Positions 8,730-16,532 of a stretch of DNA of 36,312 nucleotides are shown in pieces. Position 1 is the stretch's first letter. The number at the start of each line of letters is the position of its first letter. The stretch is taken from assembly GCA_028683785.1 (NCBI GenBank), contig JAQUHC010000005.1, positions 1-36,312 on the forward strand, in the 5' to 3' direction. Made by a program: the position numbers and the translations under genes. Source of the stretch: Oscillospiraceae bacterium. Its GTDB lineage: Bacteria; Bacillota; Clostridia; Oscillospirales; Acutalibacteraceae. The notes beneath the pieces are model-generated. The model was not told the DNA's origin and ran no database searches. It worked only from the letters and a program-made list of their open reading frames with translations.

Positions 8730-9476
8730 ATGCCAAACCTGTTTCAACAGCAGCATCAAGGCTTTTTATCAAGCTTTTCGCTTAAATGGATTGCAATAAT
8801 CTCGATGACGGTTGACCATATCGGCGCATTGGTAATACCCAAGGATTACAGTTTGATATTCCGCTGTTTTGGCAGAATAGCCTTTCCGATATTCTGTTTT
8901 CTTATAGTTGAGGGATGTTTTCACACACACAACCTGAAAAGGTATATTTTCCGTCTTTTCGCATTTGCACTCATATCAGAAATCCCGTTTGACCTCGCGT
9001 TCAGCAGGGTAATCTTTTCGACAAAAAAACAAAATGTATTCTTTACACTTTTAATAGGACTTGTTATGATAACCCTTACCGACAGAGCTTTTGAAAATCT
9101 TCGCGAAATAGAAAAAGCCCGTAAAGGTAAACGGGCAGGCTCTTTCTTCTATAAATTCCTATATTTGATAATCTGCTTTTTCTTCCTGTCCGGAGGGCTG
9201 GCAGCATCGATTTTGCTGAGGGTGGATTATACGCTGATTGGCGTATTGACAATAATGGCACTTTATATTTTCAGAAAATATACGGTTTTCGGGATGCTCT
9301 CCATCATGCTGATAAATGTACTATTGGGCAACATAATCCAATCCTTGGCGATTTTTTCTGTAATACCGATAATGCTTTATAACGGCGAAAAAGGGCATCG
9401 GATGAAATGGTTGTTTTATCTTTTTTACCCCTGCCATCTGCTGATTTTGGTTTTATTGAGATATTTGTTAAAATAA
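8730..9476 (+). CDS. TraX-family integral membrane protein
   Basis: The product (about 248 aa) is almost entirely hydrophobic, with perhaps eight membrane segments, and begins with the TraX-family signature LKWIAIISMTVDHIGA. The family is named for an F-plasmid protein that acetylates pilin. Chromosomal Firmicute members are common, are not tied to conjugation and have no settled function, so I do not infer transfer genes here. The ORF track starts at ATG 8718. I prefer the second ATG (8730) because the stretch GAAAGGATGGTCATAAA before it also precedes the M14 gene, where it can only act as a ribosome binding region for the downstream ATG. The gene follows mfd after 42 bp and may be co-transcribed with it. 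Confidence 0.8.
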   Translation: MPNLFQQQHQGFLSSFSLKWIAIISMTVDHIGALVIPKDYSLIFRCFGRIAFPIFCFLIVEGCFHTHNLKRYIFRLFAFALISEIPFDLAFSRVIFSTKKQNVFFTLLIGLVMITLTDRAFENLREIEKARKGKRAGSFFYKFLYLIICFFFLSGGLAASILLRVDYTLIGVLTIMALYIFRKYTVFGMLSIMLINVLLGNIIQSLAIFSVIPIMLYNGEKGHRMKWLFYLFYPCHLLILVLLRYLLK

Positions 9477-9512
9477 ACGGCGCGTATATACAGCCAGCAT
9501 ATTACGCACCGT
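9477..9512. terminator. Bidirectional terminator-like hairpin between convergent genes
   Basis: ACGGCGCGTA pairs with TACGCACCGT (one mismatch) around a loop of about 16 nt. On the minus strand it is followed by TTTATTTT. On the plus strand it is followed by AT-rich sequence without a strong U run. It lies between the traX-like gene and the convergent flavin reductase-like gene. Confidence 0.5.
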
Positions 9513-9528
9513 AAATATTTAATAAAAT

Positions 9529-10035
9529 TTATGCTCTTTTTATCACCTTTAAGATTTCGCCGACATACAACCTATGATAATCCTCCTGCCGATAATTGCC
9601 GCTGATGGCGGGGTCGAGAAAACTCTTTGGCTCGATATCCTGAAAATATATTTTACGGCATATTAGCGCAAGGCTGCATTCATCATAATAGGGTGCTTGT
9701 GCATCAAATATAGGGGTCAGTCCGGTTTGGGCAATTTTGTCGGTGTCCCGTCCCGAATGGGAACCGCAAAACTGTAATGCCCTCCGGTTTCCCTCCCCGA
9801 GGAATGACAGCGAAAAATATTTCTCCCGCTCAATAAATTCGTATGTGAAACGCGACGGGCGCACAAACGCAAAGCTCACATTGATGTTCCATAAAACGCC
9901 CATGCCTCCCCAGCTGGCGGTCATTGTGTTAAAATTCCCCGCCTGCCCAGCCGAAACAAGCATCCAATCCTTACCGATTTTCTGAAATATATTGTCGTTC
10001 AACTCCGCAGGGCTGACTTCGATAAATTTATTCAT
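9529..10035 (-). CDS. Flavin reductase-like FMN-binding protein
   Basis: The 168-aa product resembles the flavin reductase-like/split-barrel family: a typical opening on managing the flavin (KDWMLVSAGQAGNFNTMTASWGGMGVLWN) and SFAFVRPSRFTYEFIER followed by FSLSFLG. These proteins bind FMN and act as flavin reductases or as parts of oxidoreductases. The substrate here is unknown. I chose the second ATG (10035, MNKFIEVS) because the preceding AGAAAGG abuts the first ATG (10047) too closely. The alternative adds four residues (MVIC). It stands alone and converges on the traX-like gene. Confidence 0.85.
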   Translation of the reverse strand: MNKFIEVSPAELNDNIFQKIGKDWMLVSAGQAGNFNTMTASWGGMGVLWNINVSFAFVRPSRFTYEFIEREKYFSLSFLGEGNRRALQFCGSHSGRDTDKIAQTGLTPIFDAQAPYYDECSLALICRKIYFQDIEPKSFLDPAISGNYRQEDYHRLYVGEILKVIKRA

Positions 10036-10077
10036 ACAAATAACCATGCCTTTCTGTCTATATTATGTTCTTTTTAG

Positions 10078-10083
10078 TATAAT
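10078..10083 (+). promoter_or_regulatory. Candidate -10 box upstream of the TIM-barrel gene
   Basis: TATAAT lies 42 bp before the ATG at 10126, but no good -35 hexamer is visible at 17 bp. The same short intergenic region must also hold the divergent flavin reductase promoter. Confidence 0.35.
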
Positions 10084-10125
10084 AACATTATTTGATAGGA
10101 AAAACAAATAAAAGGGAGGGTTCAG

Positions 10126-10803
10126 ATGGCTATTCAAATTACACCTGAGTTTCAAGGGGTTCTGCGCAGCTTTATGCTTAGGGTACCCGAATGCATACAG
10201 GATTGCTCCGGAATTCGCGTTTTCGGTAAGCGTATTCGTTCACTTGTTTTTACCACCGATGTTGCCATAATAAAAAACTGCAACGCCGATGCCGTTATTG
10301 CCGTTTATCCGTTCACCCCTCAACCGCTTATTACACAGGCTATTATGCAGGCAGCCGATATGCCTGTTTTTGCGGGAGTCGGCGGTGGGCTTACCCAAGG
10401 AATGCGCGTGCTTGACCTTGCGCTCCATGCCGAATTTCAGGGGGCTATGGGGGTTGTGGTAAACGCTCCGACAAGGAATGAAACGCTACGCGATTTGACA
10501 AAACGCATCGACATTCCCGTTGTAGTTACCGTGGTATCCGAGCAAGATGATATAGAGGCAAGGATTGAGGCGGGTACAAAGGTGATTAATGTATCGGCCG
10601 CCGCCGGCACAGCCGAGCTTGTTCGGAAAATACGCAGCAGGTATCCTGAGCTTGCAATAATTGCAACCGGCGGACCTACCGATGACAGTATCAAAGAAAC
10701 CATCGAGGCGGGCGCCAACGCGATAACCTGGACCCCACCCACAAACGGCCAGGTTTTCAAAAAAATAATGGAGGCATATCGCAAGGGCGAGGAACACCCT
10801 TAA
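10126..10803 (+). CDS. TIM-barrel protein, KDPG-aldolase/HisA-like fold, function unknown
   Basis: The 225-aa product starts at ATG 10126 with AAGGGAGGG 6 nt upstream. Alternating strand/helix segments end in glycine-rich loops typical of a beta/alpha barrel: ADAVIAVYPFTPQP, VFAGVGGGLTQG, GAMGVVVNAPT, DIPVVVTVV, GTKVINVSAAAGT, LAIIATGGPTDDSI, GANAITWTPP. The ATGGPTDDSIKETIEAGANA region resembles phosphate-binding loops of KDPG aldolase-like enzymes and related barrels. Close relatives in Firmicutes are usually annotated only as hydrolase or hypothetical. I cannot name a substrate. A broken gene fragment directly follows the stop. Confidence 0.75.
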   Translation: MAIQITPEFQGVLRSFMLRVPECIQDCSGIRVFGKRIRSLVFTTDVAIIKNCNADAVIAVYPFTPQPLITQAIMQAADMPVFAGVGGGLTQGMRVLDLALHAEFQGAMGVVVNAPTRNETLRDLTKRIDIPVVVTVVSEQDDIEARIEAGTKVINVSAAAGTAELVRKIRSRYPELAIIATGGPTDDSIKETIEAGANAITWTPPTNGQVFKKIMEAYRKGEEHP

Positions 10804-11022
10804 GCATCCGTTTTCAACAGAAAGGAATGAGCAGTATAACGAGGAAGGGCACTATATTAAATCGGATGAGCCCAAGTACCTTACCGGAACCGATCTTTAT
10901 ATATTCCCATTCAACTTTGGGCATAAGGATTTGGAGAAGGATTGATACTAAACACTGATCAGAAGCTTGATAAAAAATCACGGATGTTTTTGGCTATCAA
11001 TTCAGACCGAAAATGTATGTAG
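10802..11022 (+). pseudogene. Frameshifted gene remnant between convergent genes
   Basis: Directly after the TIM-barrel stop, plus-strand frame 2 reads a protein-like stretch (EQYNEEGHYIKSDEPKYLTG, then TDLYIFPFNFGHKDLEKD) that ends in TGA at 10943. The next sense-like stretch is in a shifted frame (GLILNTDQKLDKKSRMF and onward) to TAG at 11020. No start codon or ribosome binding site serves either part. I read this as the tail of a gene that lost its 5' end and acquired a frameshift near 10930-10945. The family is not recognised. The alternative is plain noncoding DNA of coding-like composition. Confidence 0.4.
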
Positions 11023-11026
11023 TAAA

Positions 11027-11929
11027 TCACATTAAGGCGGCAAGCAGGAGCATCTCATGTACCTTGGCATATATGTTCTCGAAATCCTCCAGCGGCAGCG
11101 GGTTTTCCCCTTTACCCAGCTCTATTGTAAACCCTGGCTTGCCGGTCTGCTGTATAAACCAATCTTTAAATCCGCCGTGGGATGCCATCCCTTCAGGTTG
11201 GGACACGGTATATCTTGCTGAGGCTGCCATTACCTCGGCCATAACCCTTGCATTAGTAGGGGTGCGGTCACCGTACCGCCAGAATATTTCTTCGCCCTGT
11301 GAATGCAGTGCAAGAACATGTCGGAAATCGGCGCGGCGGCACAATGCCGTAAGGGCTGCGGTTTCGGGTTCACTTTCCGGGGCTTCCCCGCACCATTGAC
11401 GGGGAGATGGTGAGCTTATGCCGTTTTTTATCTCCATCTCCCTAATGGTTTCCCAACCGGCATCAAAGTTGTGGTTGATATCAACCCCCCGTGCATTAGC
11501 CTGCCATTCGCCGGGTCGGTTGCCCCCCAGTTCCCGAACCATGGCGGCATATTTTCCCGCCGAACCCGAGCCATGTATGGCAATATCAACCCCGTCGGGG
11601 TTGACCTGAGGAACAAAAACAAGACTGCGCCCCACCAAGGCTTCGGGCACGCGAATATCTGCTATGTTGCCCCCTTTTTCGAGAGCAACACATAAATCCT
11701 CGATAAGTCTGAGAAGTACCAGTGATGTAATCCACTCCTGTGCATGAAACCCGGCAGCATAAAGTATACGCTCCCGCCCGTTGCCCAAAATGAGTCCTTG
11801 TATGTCGCGCCCTAACACGCTTTGCCCGATAGGCATTGCTTCAAGAAAACCGAATCTGCCCCTGAGGGTGTTAATCAGTCCTCTCACCGAGCCGCTGTCG
11901 GCCTGTTGAGCTGTCACTATTCTTTGCAT
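11027..11929 (-). CDS. M14-family zinc carboxypeptidase
   Basis: The product (about 300 aa) has the M14 metallocarboxypeptidase layout: zinc ligands in FHAQEW (HxxE), substrate-site region VPQVNPDGVD, ARGVDINHNFDAGW, the third zinc ligand in LALHSQGEE, and catalytic Glu in GFTIELGKG. Firmicute members with this arrangement include gamma-D-glutamyl-diaminoacid peptidases that trim peptidoglycan peptides. No signal peptide is visible, so a cytoplasmic role, for example in recycling wall peptides, is an inference. I use the second ATG (11929, MQRIVTAQQ) because GAAAGG directly abuts the first ATG (11941). It is a single gene, convergent with the remnant and divergent from the NUDIX gene. Confidence 0.88.
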   Translation of the reverse strand: MQRIVTAQQADSGSVRGLINTLRGRFGFLEAMPIGQSVLGRDIQGLILGNGRERILYAAGFHAQEWITSLVLLRLIEDLCVALEKGGNIADIRVPEALVGRSLVFVPQVNPDGVDIAIHGSGSAGKYAAMVRELGGNRPGEWQANARGVDINHNFDAGWETIREMEIKNGISSPSPRQWCGEAPESEPETAALTALCRRADFRHVLALHSQGEEIFWRYGDRTPTNARVMAEVMAASARYTVSQPEGMASHGGFKDWFIQQTGKPGFTIELGKGENPLPLEDFENIYAKVHEMLLLAALM

Positions 11930-12057
11930 TTTTATGACCATCCTTTCGCAGTGAAAGTTTGAAAAATTTATTTTTTAAACTTACGCCTCCAGTATGTTTT
12001 GTCAAAGCCTGAATATTTTCGTTCTATATATATTGATATTAAGGAGAAAGTATAATT

Positions 12058-12603
12058 ATGAATCTCAGCGAAAAAACCTTGTCCGAAAATATTTTGTTTA
12101 CCGGAAATATAATCAGCCTGAACCTTGATGAAGTCGAACTGCCCAACGGCAAAACCGCCACCCGTGAGGTTGTTAAGCATCCCGGCGGGGTATGCGTTGC
12201 CGCCCTTAATGATGATGACCGGCTTCTTTTTGTTCGTCAGTATCGATATCCGTATGGAGAATTGCTGCTTGAGCTGCCTGCCGGAAAGCTCTCCCCCGGT
12301 GAAGACCCGCTGGAATGCGGGAAAAGGGAGCTGAAGGAGGAGACGGGCGCGACAGCCGAGCATTATGAATCCCTTGGATGTCTGTATCCGTCCCCCGGCT
12401 ATTGCGGTGAGATTATCCATATGTTTTACGCTTCGGGGCTGTCATACGGCGATATGAAGCCGGATGAGGACGAATTTTTAGAGGTGGAACACATACCGCT
12501 TGAAAAGGCAGTACAAATGGTGCTGGATAACGAGATAACAGATGCAAAAACCCAGACGGCGGTTTTAAAGGTTGCCGAGAAACGCCGTCGAGACCTTTTA
12601 TGA
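12058..12603 (+). CDS. NUDIX hydrolase, probable ADP-ribose pyrophosphatase
   Basis: The 181-aa product has a complete Nudix box (G-x5-E-x7-RELKEETGA, about residues 80-102) preceded by RQYRYPYGELLLELPAGK, which is characteristic of the ADP-ribose pyrophosphatase subgroup (NudF-like). Such enzymes hydrolyse ADP-ribose to AMP and ribose 5-phosphate. SPGYCGEIIHMFYA after the box fits that subgroup too. The start at ATG 12058 is preceded by AAGGAGAAAG at about 10 nt. The substrate assignment is from family resemblance. The gene seems monocistronic, because a separate promoter-like sequence lies before the next gene. Confidence 0.93.
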   Translation: MNLSEKTLSENILFTGNIISLNLDEVELPNGKTATREVVKHPGGVCVAALNDDDRLLFVRQYRYPYGELLLELPAGKLSPGEDPLECGKRELKEETGATAEHYESLGCLYPSPGYCGEIIHMFYASGLSYGDMKPDEDEFLEVEHIPLEKAVQMVLDNEITDAKTQTAVLKVAEKRRRDLL

Positions 12604-12658
12604 AAATAATCTTTAAAAAACCTTTTTATTTTTCTCGCTTTTATTTACCAGTATATTT

Positions 12659-12667
12659 TGGTATAAT
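12659..12667 (+). promoter_or_regulatory. Extended -10 promoter upstream of the M16 pair
   Basis: TGGTATAAT combines a TGn extension with a perfect TATAAT. The -35 region is poor. It is about 95 nt upstream of the TTG start of the first M16 gene. Confidence 0.5.
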
Positions 12668-12760
12668 AACTAAGCGATTGGCACCGGGTTTTAAAAATCC
12701 CGAAAGATGAAATTGTGCTTTGCTTGTTCACCTGTAACCGATTAAAGGAGAGTGTTAATA

Positions 12761-14041
12761 TTGCAGCCTGAAATACAGTCTATCTGTGACGGTGCCGAAT
12801 TTTTGAATATTAAAGACGACCGATTTAAAACCGCACGGCTTTCGGTAGCAATGTTGCTTCCTCTGCAGGAGCAAATGGCTTCATCCAACGCAATACTGCC
12901 CTTTCTTCTTCGGAGAAGCTGTTCCAATTATCCGAATTTTACCGCGCTTCAACGCCGTTTAAATGAGCTTTACGGCGCACGTATAATTCCGAATGTTATC
13001 CGGATAGGAAACGGTCAGGCCATGATGCTTACCGCCGTTTCAATAGATGATCGGTTTGCACTGAATAATGAGGAAGTGGCGGTCAGGTGCGCCGAGCTCT
13101 TGTGCTCAATGATTTTTCAGCCTGTACTGCACAACGGTGGATTTCCGCAGGAGGATACCGAACAGGAAAAGCGCTGTCTTATAGAGCTTATTCAATCCGA
13201 AATAAACGAAAAGCGGTTGTATGCCCGCCAACGCTGTGAGCAGATATTGTTTGAGGGAGAGGGATATGCCGTAAATCGTTACGGAACAATCGAGGAGGTC
13301 GGCAGATTGACCCCGCAAACGATTGCGGAGGCTTGGCGCAACCTGCTCAAAACCGCAAAAATACGAATAATATATCAAAGCGCGGGAAACAGCCAAGCGG
13401 TTTTTAAGACCTTTAAATCAGGGCTTGATACGGTAGGCAGCCGAGCACCTGTTTTATTTAATAAAGCTGCAGACTGGGATTCTTCCAAAGGCGCAAAAGA
13501 GGTTGTCGAGCGAATGGGGGTAAATCAGGCAAAGCTGGTTATGGGTTTTAGAACGGTAAAAACCGCCGATATCCCCTCCATGAGGCTTATGAATTCACTG
13601 CTCGGCGGCACTCCCCACTCACTCTTGTTTAAAAATGTCCGCGAAAGGCTGGGACTTTGCTATTACTGTTCATCCTCCTTTGACAGGCTTGGAAAGGTTA
13701 TTCTTGTGGACAGCGGGGTGGATGAACAAAACGCCCAAAAAGCGCGTCAGGAAATTCTTAATCAACTTGATGCCGTTTGCCGGGGAGAGTTTACTGATGA
13801 GGAGACCGAATCCGCCCGCAGAAGCCAAATAAACCGGTTCCGAACCTTCGGCGATTTACAATCTTCACTTGCCGACTGGTATGTCGGGCAGAGCCTTGAT
13901 GATAAAACGGTTACACCCGAGTGTTCTGCCCGGGAGCTCAACTCGGTCACACGGGAGGATATAATAAACGCCGCTCGCGGGGTCAAATACGGCGGTGTTT
14001 ATATGCTGGCCGGGGAGGAGGTTGACCATGTCGGAAATTAA
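12761..14041 (+). CDS. yfmF: M16-family peptidase-like protein, non-catalytic subunit (YfmF-like)
   Basis: The product (about 426 aa) has the M16 insulinase fold signature regions (LPFLLRRSCSNYPNFTALQRRLNELYGA, NSLLGGTPHSLLFKNVRERLGLCY) but lacks an HxxEH zinc motif, so it should be the inactive half of a heterodimer. I place the start at TTG 12761, 10 nt after AAAGGAG. The GTG at 12752 used by the ORF track abuts that site. Its stop lies 14 nt inside the next gene, the active M16 protein. In B. subtilis the equivalent pair (ymfF/ymfH, also listed as yfmF/yfmH) has been linked to elongation factor P 5-aminopentanol modification. Whether that applies here is unknown. Confidence 0.88.
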   Translation: MQPEIQSICDGAEFLNIKDDRFKTARLSVAMLLPLQEQMASSNAILPFLLRRSCSNYPNFTALQRRLNELYGARIIPNVIRIGNGQAMMLTAVSIDDRFALNNEEVAVRCAELLCSMIFQPVLHNGGFPQEDTEQEKRCLIELIQSEINEKRLYARQRCEQILFEGEGYAVNRYGTIEEVGRLTPQTIAEAWRNLLKTAKIRIIYQSAGNSQAVFKTFKSGLDTVGSRAPVLFNKAADWDSSKGAKEVVERMGVNQAKLVMGFRTVKTADIPSMRLMNSLLGGTPHSLLFKNVRERLGLCYYCSSSFDRLGKVILVDSGVDEQNAQKARQEILNQLDAVCRGEFTDEETESARRSQINRFRTFGDLQSSLADWYVGQSLDDKTVTPECSARELNSVTREDIINAARGVKYGGVYMLAGEEVDHVGN

Positions 14042-15323
14042 TATCGGATGGAAGGAAATTCGTGAACCTCATACCGGCGATGTTTGTTTCAAGCTTGCTC
14101 ATCCGACAGGACTTACCATATTTGTTTGCCCTAAAAAGGGCTATGCTTCAAGCTACGCCGTTTTCGGAACTCGTTACGGCTCGATTGACACGGTGTTTTA
14201 TAAAGACCGAGACCATGAACCCACCCATGTTCCGGCGGGTATCGCGCATTATTTGGAGCACAAGCTGTTTGAAAATGAGGATGCGGGCGCGTTTGAGAGA
14301 TATGCAAAAACCGGAGCGTCCGCAAATGCATACACCGGATTTGACCGAACCGCATATCTGTTTACCTGCACCGACAGGCTTGAGGAGTCGCTGGAAATTT
14401 TGCTCGATTTTGTTCAGTCGCCCTATTTTACCGAGGAAACGGTTGCCAAGGAGCAGGGCATAATAGGTCAGGAAATCCGCATGGGTGAGGATTCGCCGTC
14501 AAGACAGGTGCTGTTTAACCTGTTGCGTGCACTTTATCATAAGCATCCGGTACGCATTGATATTGCGGGAACTGTGGAGTCAATTGCGAAAATTACCCCC
14601 GAGCTGCTTTACGGATGTTATAATACCTTTTATAATCTTAATAATATGGTGCTTGCGGTAGTGGGTAATGCCACGCCGGAGCTTGTGAAAAAGGTGGCCG
14701 ACCGCATCCTGAAGCAAGGAGAGGACAAAATGGTGGAACGCGCGGGGGTGGATGAGCCGCCCGAGGTGGTACAACCGCGTACAGTTCAGAAAATGCCGGT
14801 ATCCGCACCCCTGTTCTATCTCGGCTTCAAGGATTATTTCCCCGACGGAAAAAACAGCCGCACCCCCGAGGAGATTATTGCCGCGGGTGTTTTGCTTGAA
14901 ATATTGGCGGGGCGTTCCTCCGGCCTTTACAACCGACTGATGGAGCGGGGGCTTATAAATTCCTCGTTTGATTCCGATTATTTTGACGGCCCGGGTTACG
15001 GAATTTGGCTGTTCGGCGGGGAATCATCCGACCCGGATGCTGTGGCTCGCGCCATATCGGATGAGATTGAGCGTTTGCGAAAGGACGGAATTCCTGCTGC
15101 TGATTTTGAAGCTGCTCATAAGGCTATGTACGGCAGGCAGGTTTCGGCGCTTAATGATATCGAAAATGTGGGGGATATTCTTATTTCGGATTTCTTTGCA
15201 GGGCGCAGCCCGTTTTCCGCCATAGATGCCGCCGCAGGATTGAAACTCGAAACGGTTGAGCGACTTTTGAACACCTGCCTCTTAGAGCATCAAATGGCAC
15301 TGTCGATTGTATCCCCTGTATAA
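14028..15323 (+). CDS. yfmH: M16-family zinc metallopeptidase (YfmH-like)
   Basis: The start at ATG 14028 (MSEINIGW) is set by GGGGAGGAGG 7 nt upstream, within the end of the preceding gene. The ORF-track start at 13995 lacks this. The 431-aa product has the inverted zinc motif HYLEH (residues 74-78), GASANAYTGFDRTAYLF typical of M16 proteins, and an N-terminal region lacking a signal peptide. It is the catalytic partner of the overlapping YfmF-like gene, and the 14-bp overlap suggests translational coupling and a stable heterodimer. A strong hairpin follows 10 bp after the stop. Confidence 0.92.
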   Translation: MSEINIGWKEIREPHTGDVCFKLAHPTGLTIFVCPKKGYASSYAVFGTRYGSIDTVFYKDRDHEPTHVPAGIAHYLEHKLFENEDAGAFERYAKTGASANAYTGFDRTAYLFTCTDRLEESLEILLDFVQSPYFTEETVAKEQGIIGQEIRMGEDSPSRQVLFNLLRALYHKHPVRIDIAGTVESIAKITPELLYGCYNTFYNLNNMVLAVVGNATPELVKKVADRILKQGEDKMVERAGVDEPPEVVQPRTVQKMPVSAPLFYLGFKDYFPDGKNSRTPEEIIAAGVLLEILAGRSSGLYNRLMERGLINSSFDSDYFDGPGYGIWLFGGESSDPDAVARAISDEIERLRKDGIPAADFEAAHKAMYGRQVSALNDIENVGDILISDFFAGRSPFSAIDAAAGLKLETVERLLNTCLLEHQMALSIVSPV

Positions 15324-15332
15324 AATAAAAAA

Positions 15333-15362
15333 CGCGAGGCGGATATAAAAATCCGCCCCGCG
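15333..15362 (-). terminator. Hairpin with U tract on the minus strand, after yfmH
   Basis: A 12-bp stem with one mismatch (CGCGAGGCGGAT with ATCCGCCCCGCG) closes a 6-nt loop. The run of T that would make it an intrinsic terminator follows on the minus strand (TTTTTTATTTTATA). On the plus strand the hairpin is followed by ACAATATG. There is no minus-strand gene nearby to terminate, so it may block antisense transcripts or act weakly in both directions. Confidence 0.5.
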
Positions 15363-15425
15363 ACAATATGCAAATATTTTGAGTAAGCAAGATTCAGTAT
15401 ACATATGAAAGGATGTTGACCCGGT

Positions 15426-16409
15426 ATGAAAGACTTTGTTGAATTTCCGGCACTAAACCTCAAGTTTGGTATTTCCGACACCATTGTACAATTTCGGCTT
15501 TTCGGTATGGATATTGCGCTGAGATGGTATGGATTGCTTATCGCGATTGGTTTTTTGCTTGCCGTAATCTATGCGTTGCGCCGTGCACGCGAGTTTGATA
15601 TCGACCCCGACCGCCTGATTGATGTTACATTGGTTTCGGCTATTTTTGCCTTTATCGGAGCAAGGCTTTACTATGTTCTGTTTTCAGGAGATACAGGGGC
15701 ATATTTTGAGGAACCCCTCAGTATTTTAAGGGTTTGGGAGGGCGGCCTTGCAATATACGGCGGCATCATCTTTGCATTTATAACCGCCATATGGATGTGT
15801 CGTGTGCGCAAGGTTAATACCCTCGCGGTGTTCGACATAGCCGCGCTTGGTTTTCTTATCGGGCAGAGTATCGGGCGCTGGGGTAATTTCGCCAACCAGG
15901 AAGCGTTTGGAACCAATACCGATCTGCCTTGGGGAATGACGGGCTCGTTAATTCAGCAAGGGCTTAACAGCTCGGTTCAATTTGACCCCTCCAAGCCGGT
16001 TCATCCCACCTTTCTTTATGAATCGCTGTGGTGTATTATCGGCTTTATAATCCTTCATTTTGTATCTAAAAAAGCATACAAATTCAAAGGACAAATCTTC
16101 TCATTGTATGTTATATGGTATGGCTTCGGCCGCTTTTTAATCGAGGGGCTGCGCACCGACAGTCTGATGCTGGGACAAACCATGCGGGTTTCGCGGGTGG
16201 TGGCGGCATTATCCGTTTTCGGCGGTATTGCCCTGCTTCTCATACTCAGGGCACGGTATAATTCATTGCCGGTTGACCTGTTTGAAGAGCTGACAGCGGA
16301 TGGCGCAATCCCTGTTACCCAAGAAGAAATACCCGATTTAGGGATTGAAGCCGAAGATGATGTTGTTTCGGATGCAGAGGAAGAATCCGAAAGCGATACA
16401 TCATACTAA
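15426..16409 (+). CDS. lgt: Prolipoprotein diacylglyceryl transferase, C-terminal tail truncated by an insertion
   Basis: Lgt is an inner-membrane enzyme that transfers diacylglycerol from phosphatidylglycerol to the lipobox cysteine of prolipoproteins. The 327-aa product shows the family landmarks RWYGLLIAIGF, GARLYYVLF, EGGLAIYGG, the Lgt signature GRWGNFANQEAFG, HPTFLYESLW, and a last block RFLIEGLRTDSL, with about seven membrane segments. After residue about 285 comes an acidic cytoplasmic tail (EAEDDVVSDAEEESESDTS). The final Tyr and TAA stop come from an inserted palindromic element that begins at 16404. The catalytic core is intact, so activity is expected. AAAGGATG lies 11 nt before the ATG. 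folD follows. Confidence 0.97.
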   Translation: MKDFVEFPALNLKFGISDTIVQFRLFGMDIALRWYGLLIAIGFLLAVIYALRRAREFDIDPDRLIDVTLVSAIFAFIGARLYYVLFSGDTGAYFEEPLSILRVWEGGLAIYGGIIFAFITAIWMCRVRKVNTLAVFDIAALGFLIGQSIGRWGNFANQEAFGTNTDLPWGMTGSLIQQGLNSSVQFDPSKPVHPTFLYESLWCIIGFIILHFVSKKAYKFKGQIFSLYVIWYGFGRFLIEGLRTDSLMLGQTMRVSRVVAALSVFGGIALLLILRARYNSLPVDLFEELTADGAIPVTQEEIPDLGIEAEDDVVSDAEEESESDTSY

Positions 16410-16529
16410 ATCCATTCTAAAACATTCCAGAATAGAGCGATGCGTTCCTAATACTAATTTAAATTAAATTAGTATAGCAAGAACGCGCCATGAGCGATAA
16501 TTATGGAATAGTTATAGTTGGATTTAGTA
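16404..16529. mobile_element. 126-bp MITE-like palindromic element inserted in lgt
   Basis: The element begins TACTAAATCCA and ends with the inverted TGGATTTAGTA. The arms stay roughly complementary over most of their length (GCGTTC/GAACGC, ATTCCA/TGGAAT). It is flanked on both sides by TCA (16401-16403 and 16530-16532), a 3-bp target duplication. There is no coding capacity. Excising the element plus one TCA joins the lgt frame to a 28-codon acidic tail. A smaller perfect palindrome sits near its centre. Confidence 0.8.
16452..16474. repeat. Minimal TACTAATTTAA/TTAAATTAGTA palindrome nested in the lgt element
   Basis: This is a perfect inverted repeat of 11 bp around one central base. It consists of just the two ends of the 92-bp repeat found elsewhere in the window, with no internal sequence. 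Flanking triplets are TAA and TAG, close to but not an exact duplication. It may be a nested insertion that suffered an internal deletion, or it may be part of the larger element. Confidence 0.6.
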
Positions 16530-16532
16530 TCA

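Noticed and set aside
8730-9476. Conjugation system suggested by the TraX-like protein
   Set aside because: No relaxase, type IV secretion or integrase genes are nearby, and the gene sits beside mfd in a housekeeping run. TraX homologues are common on Firmicute chromosomes.
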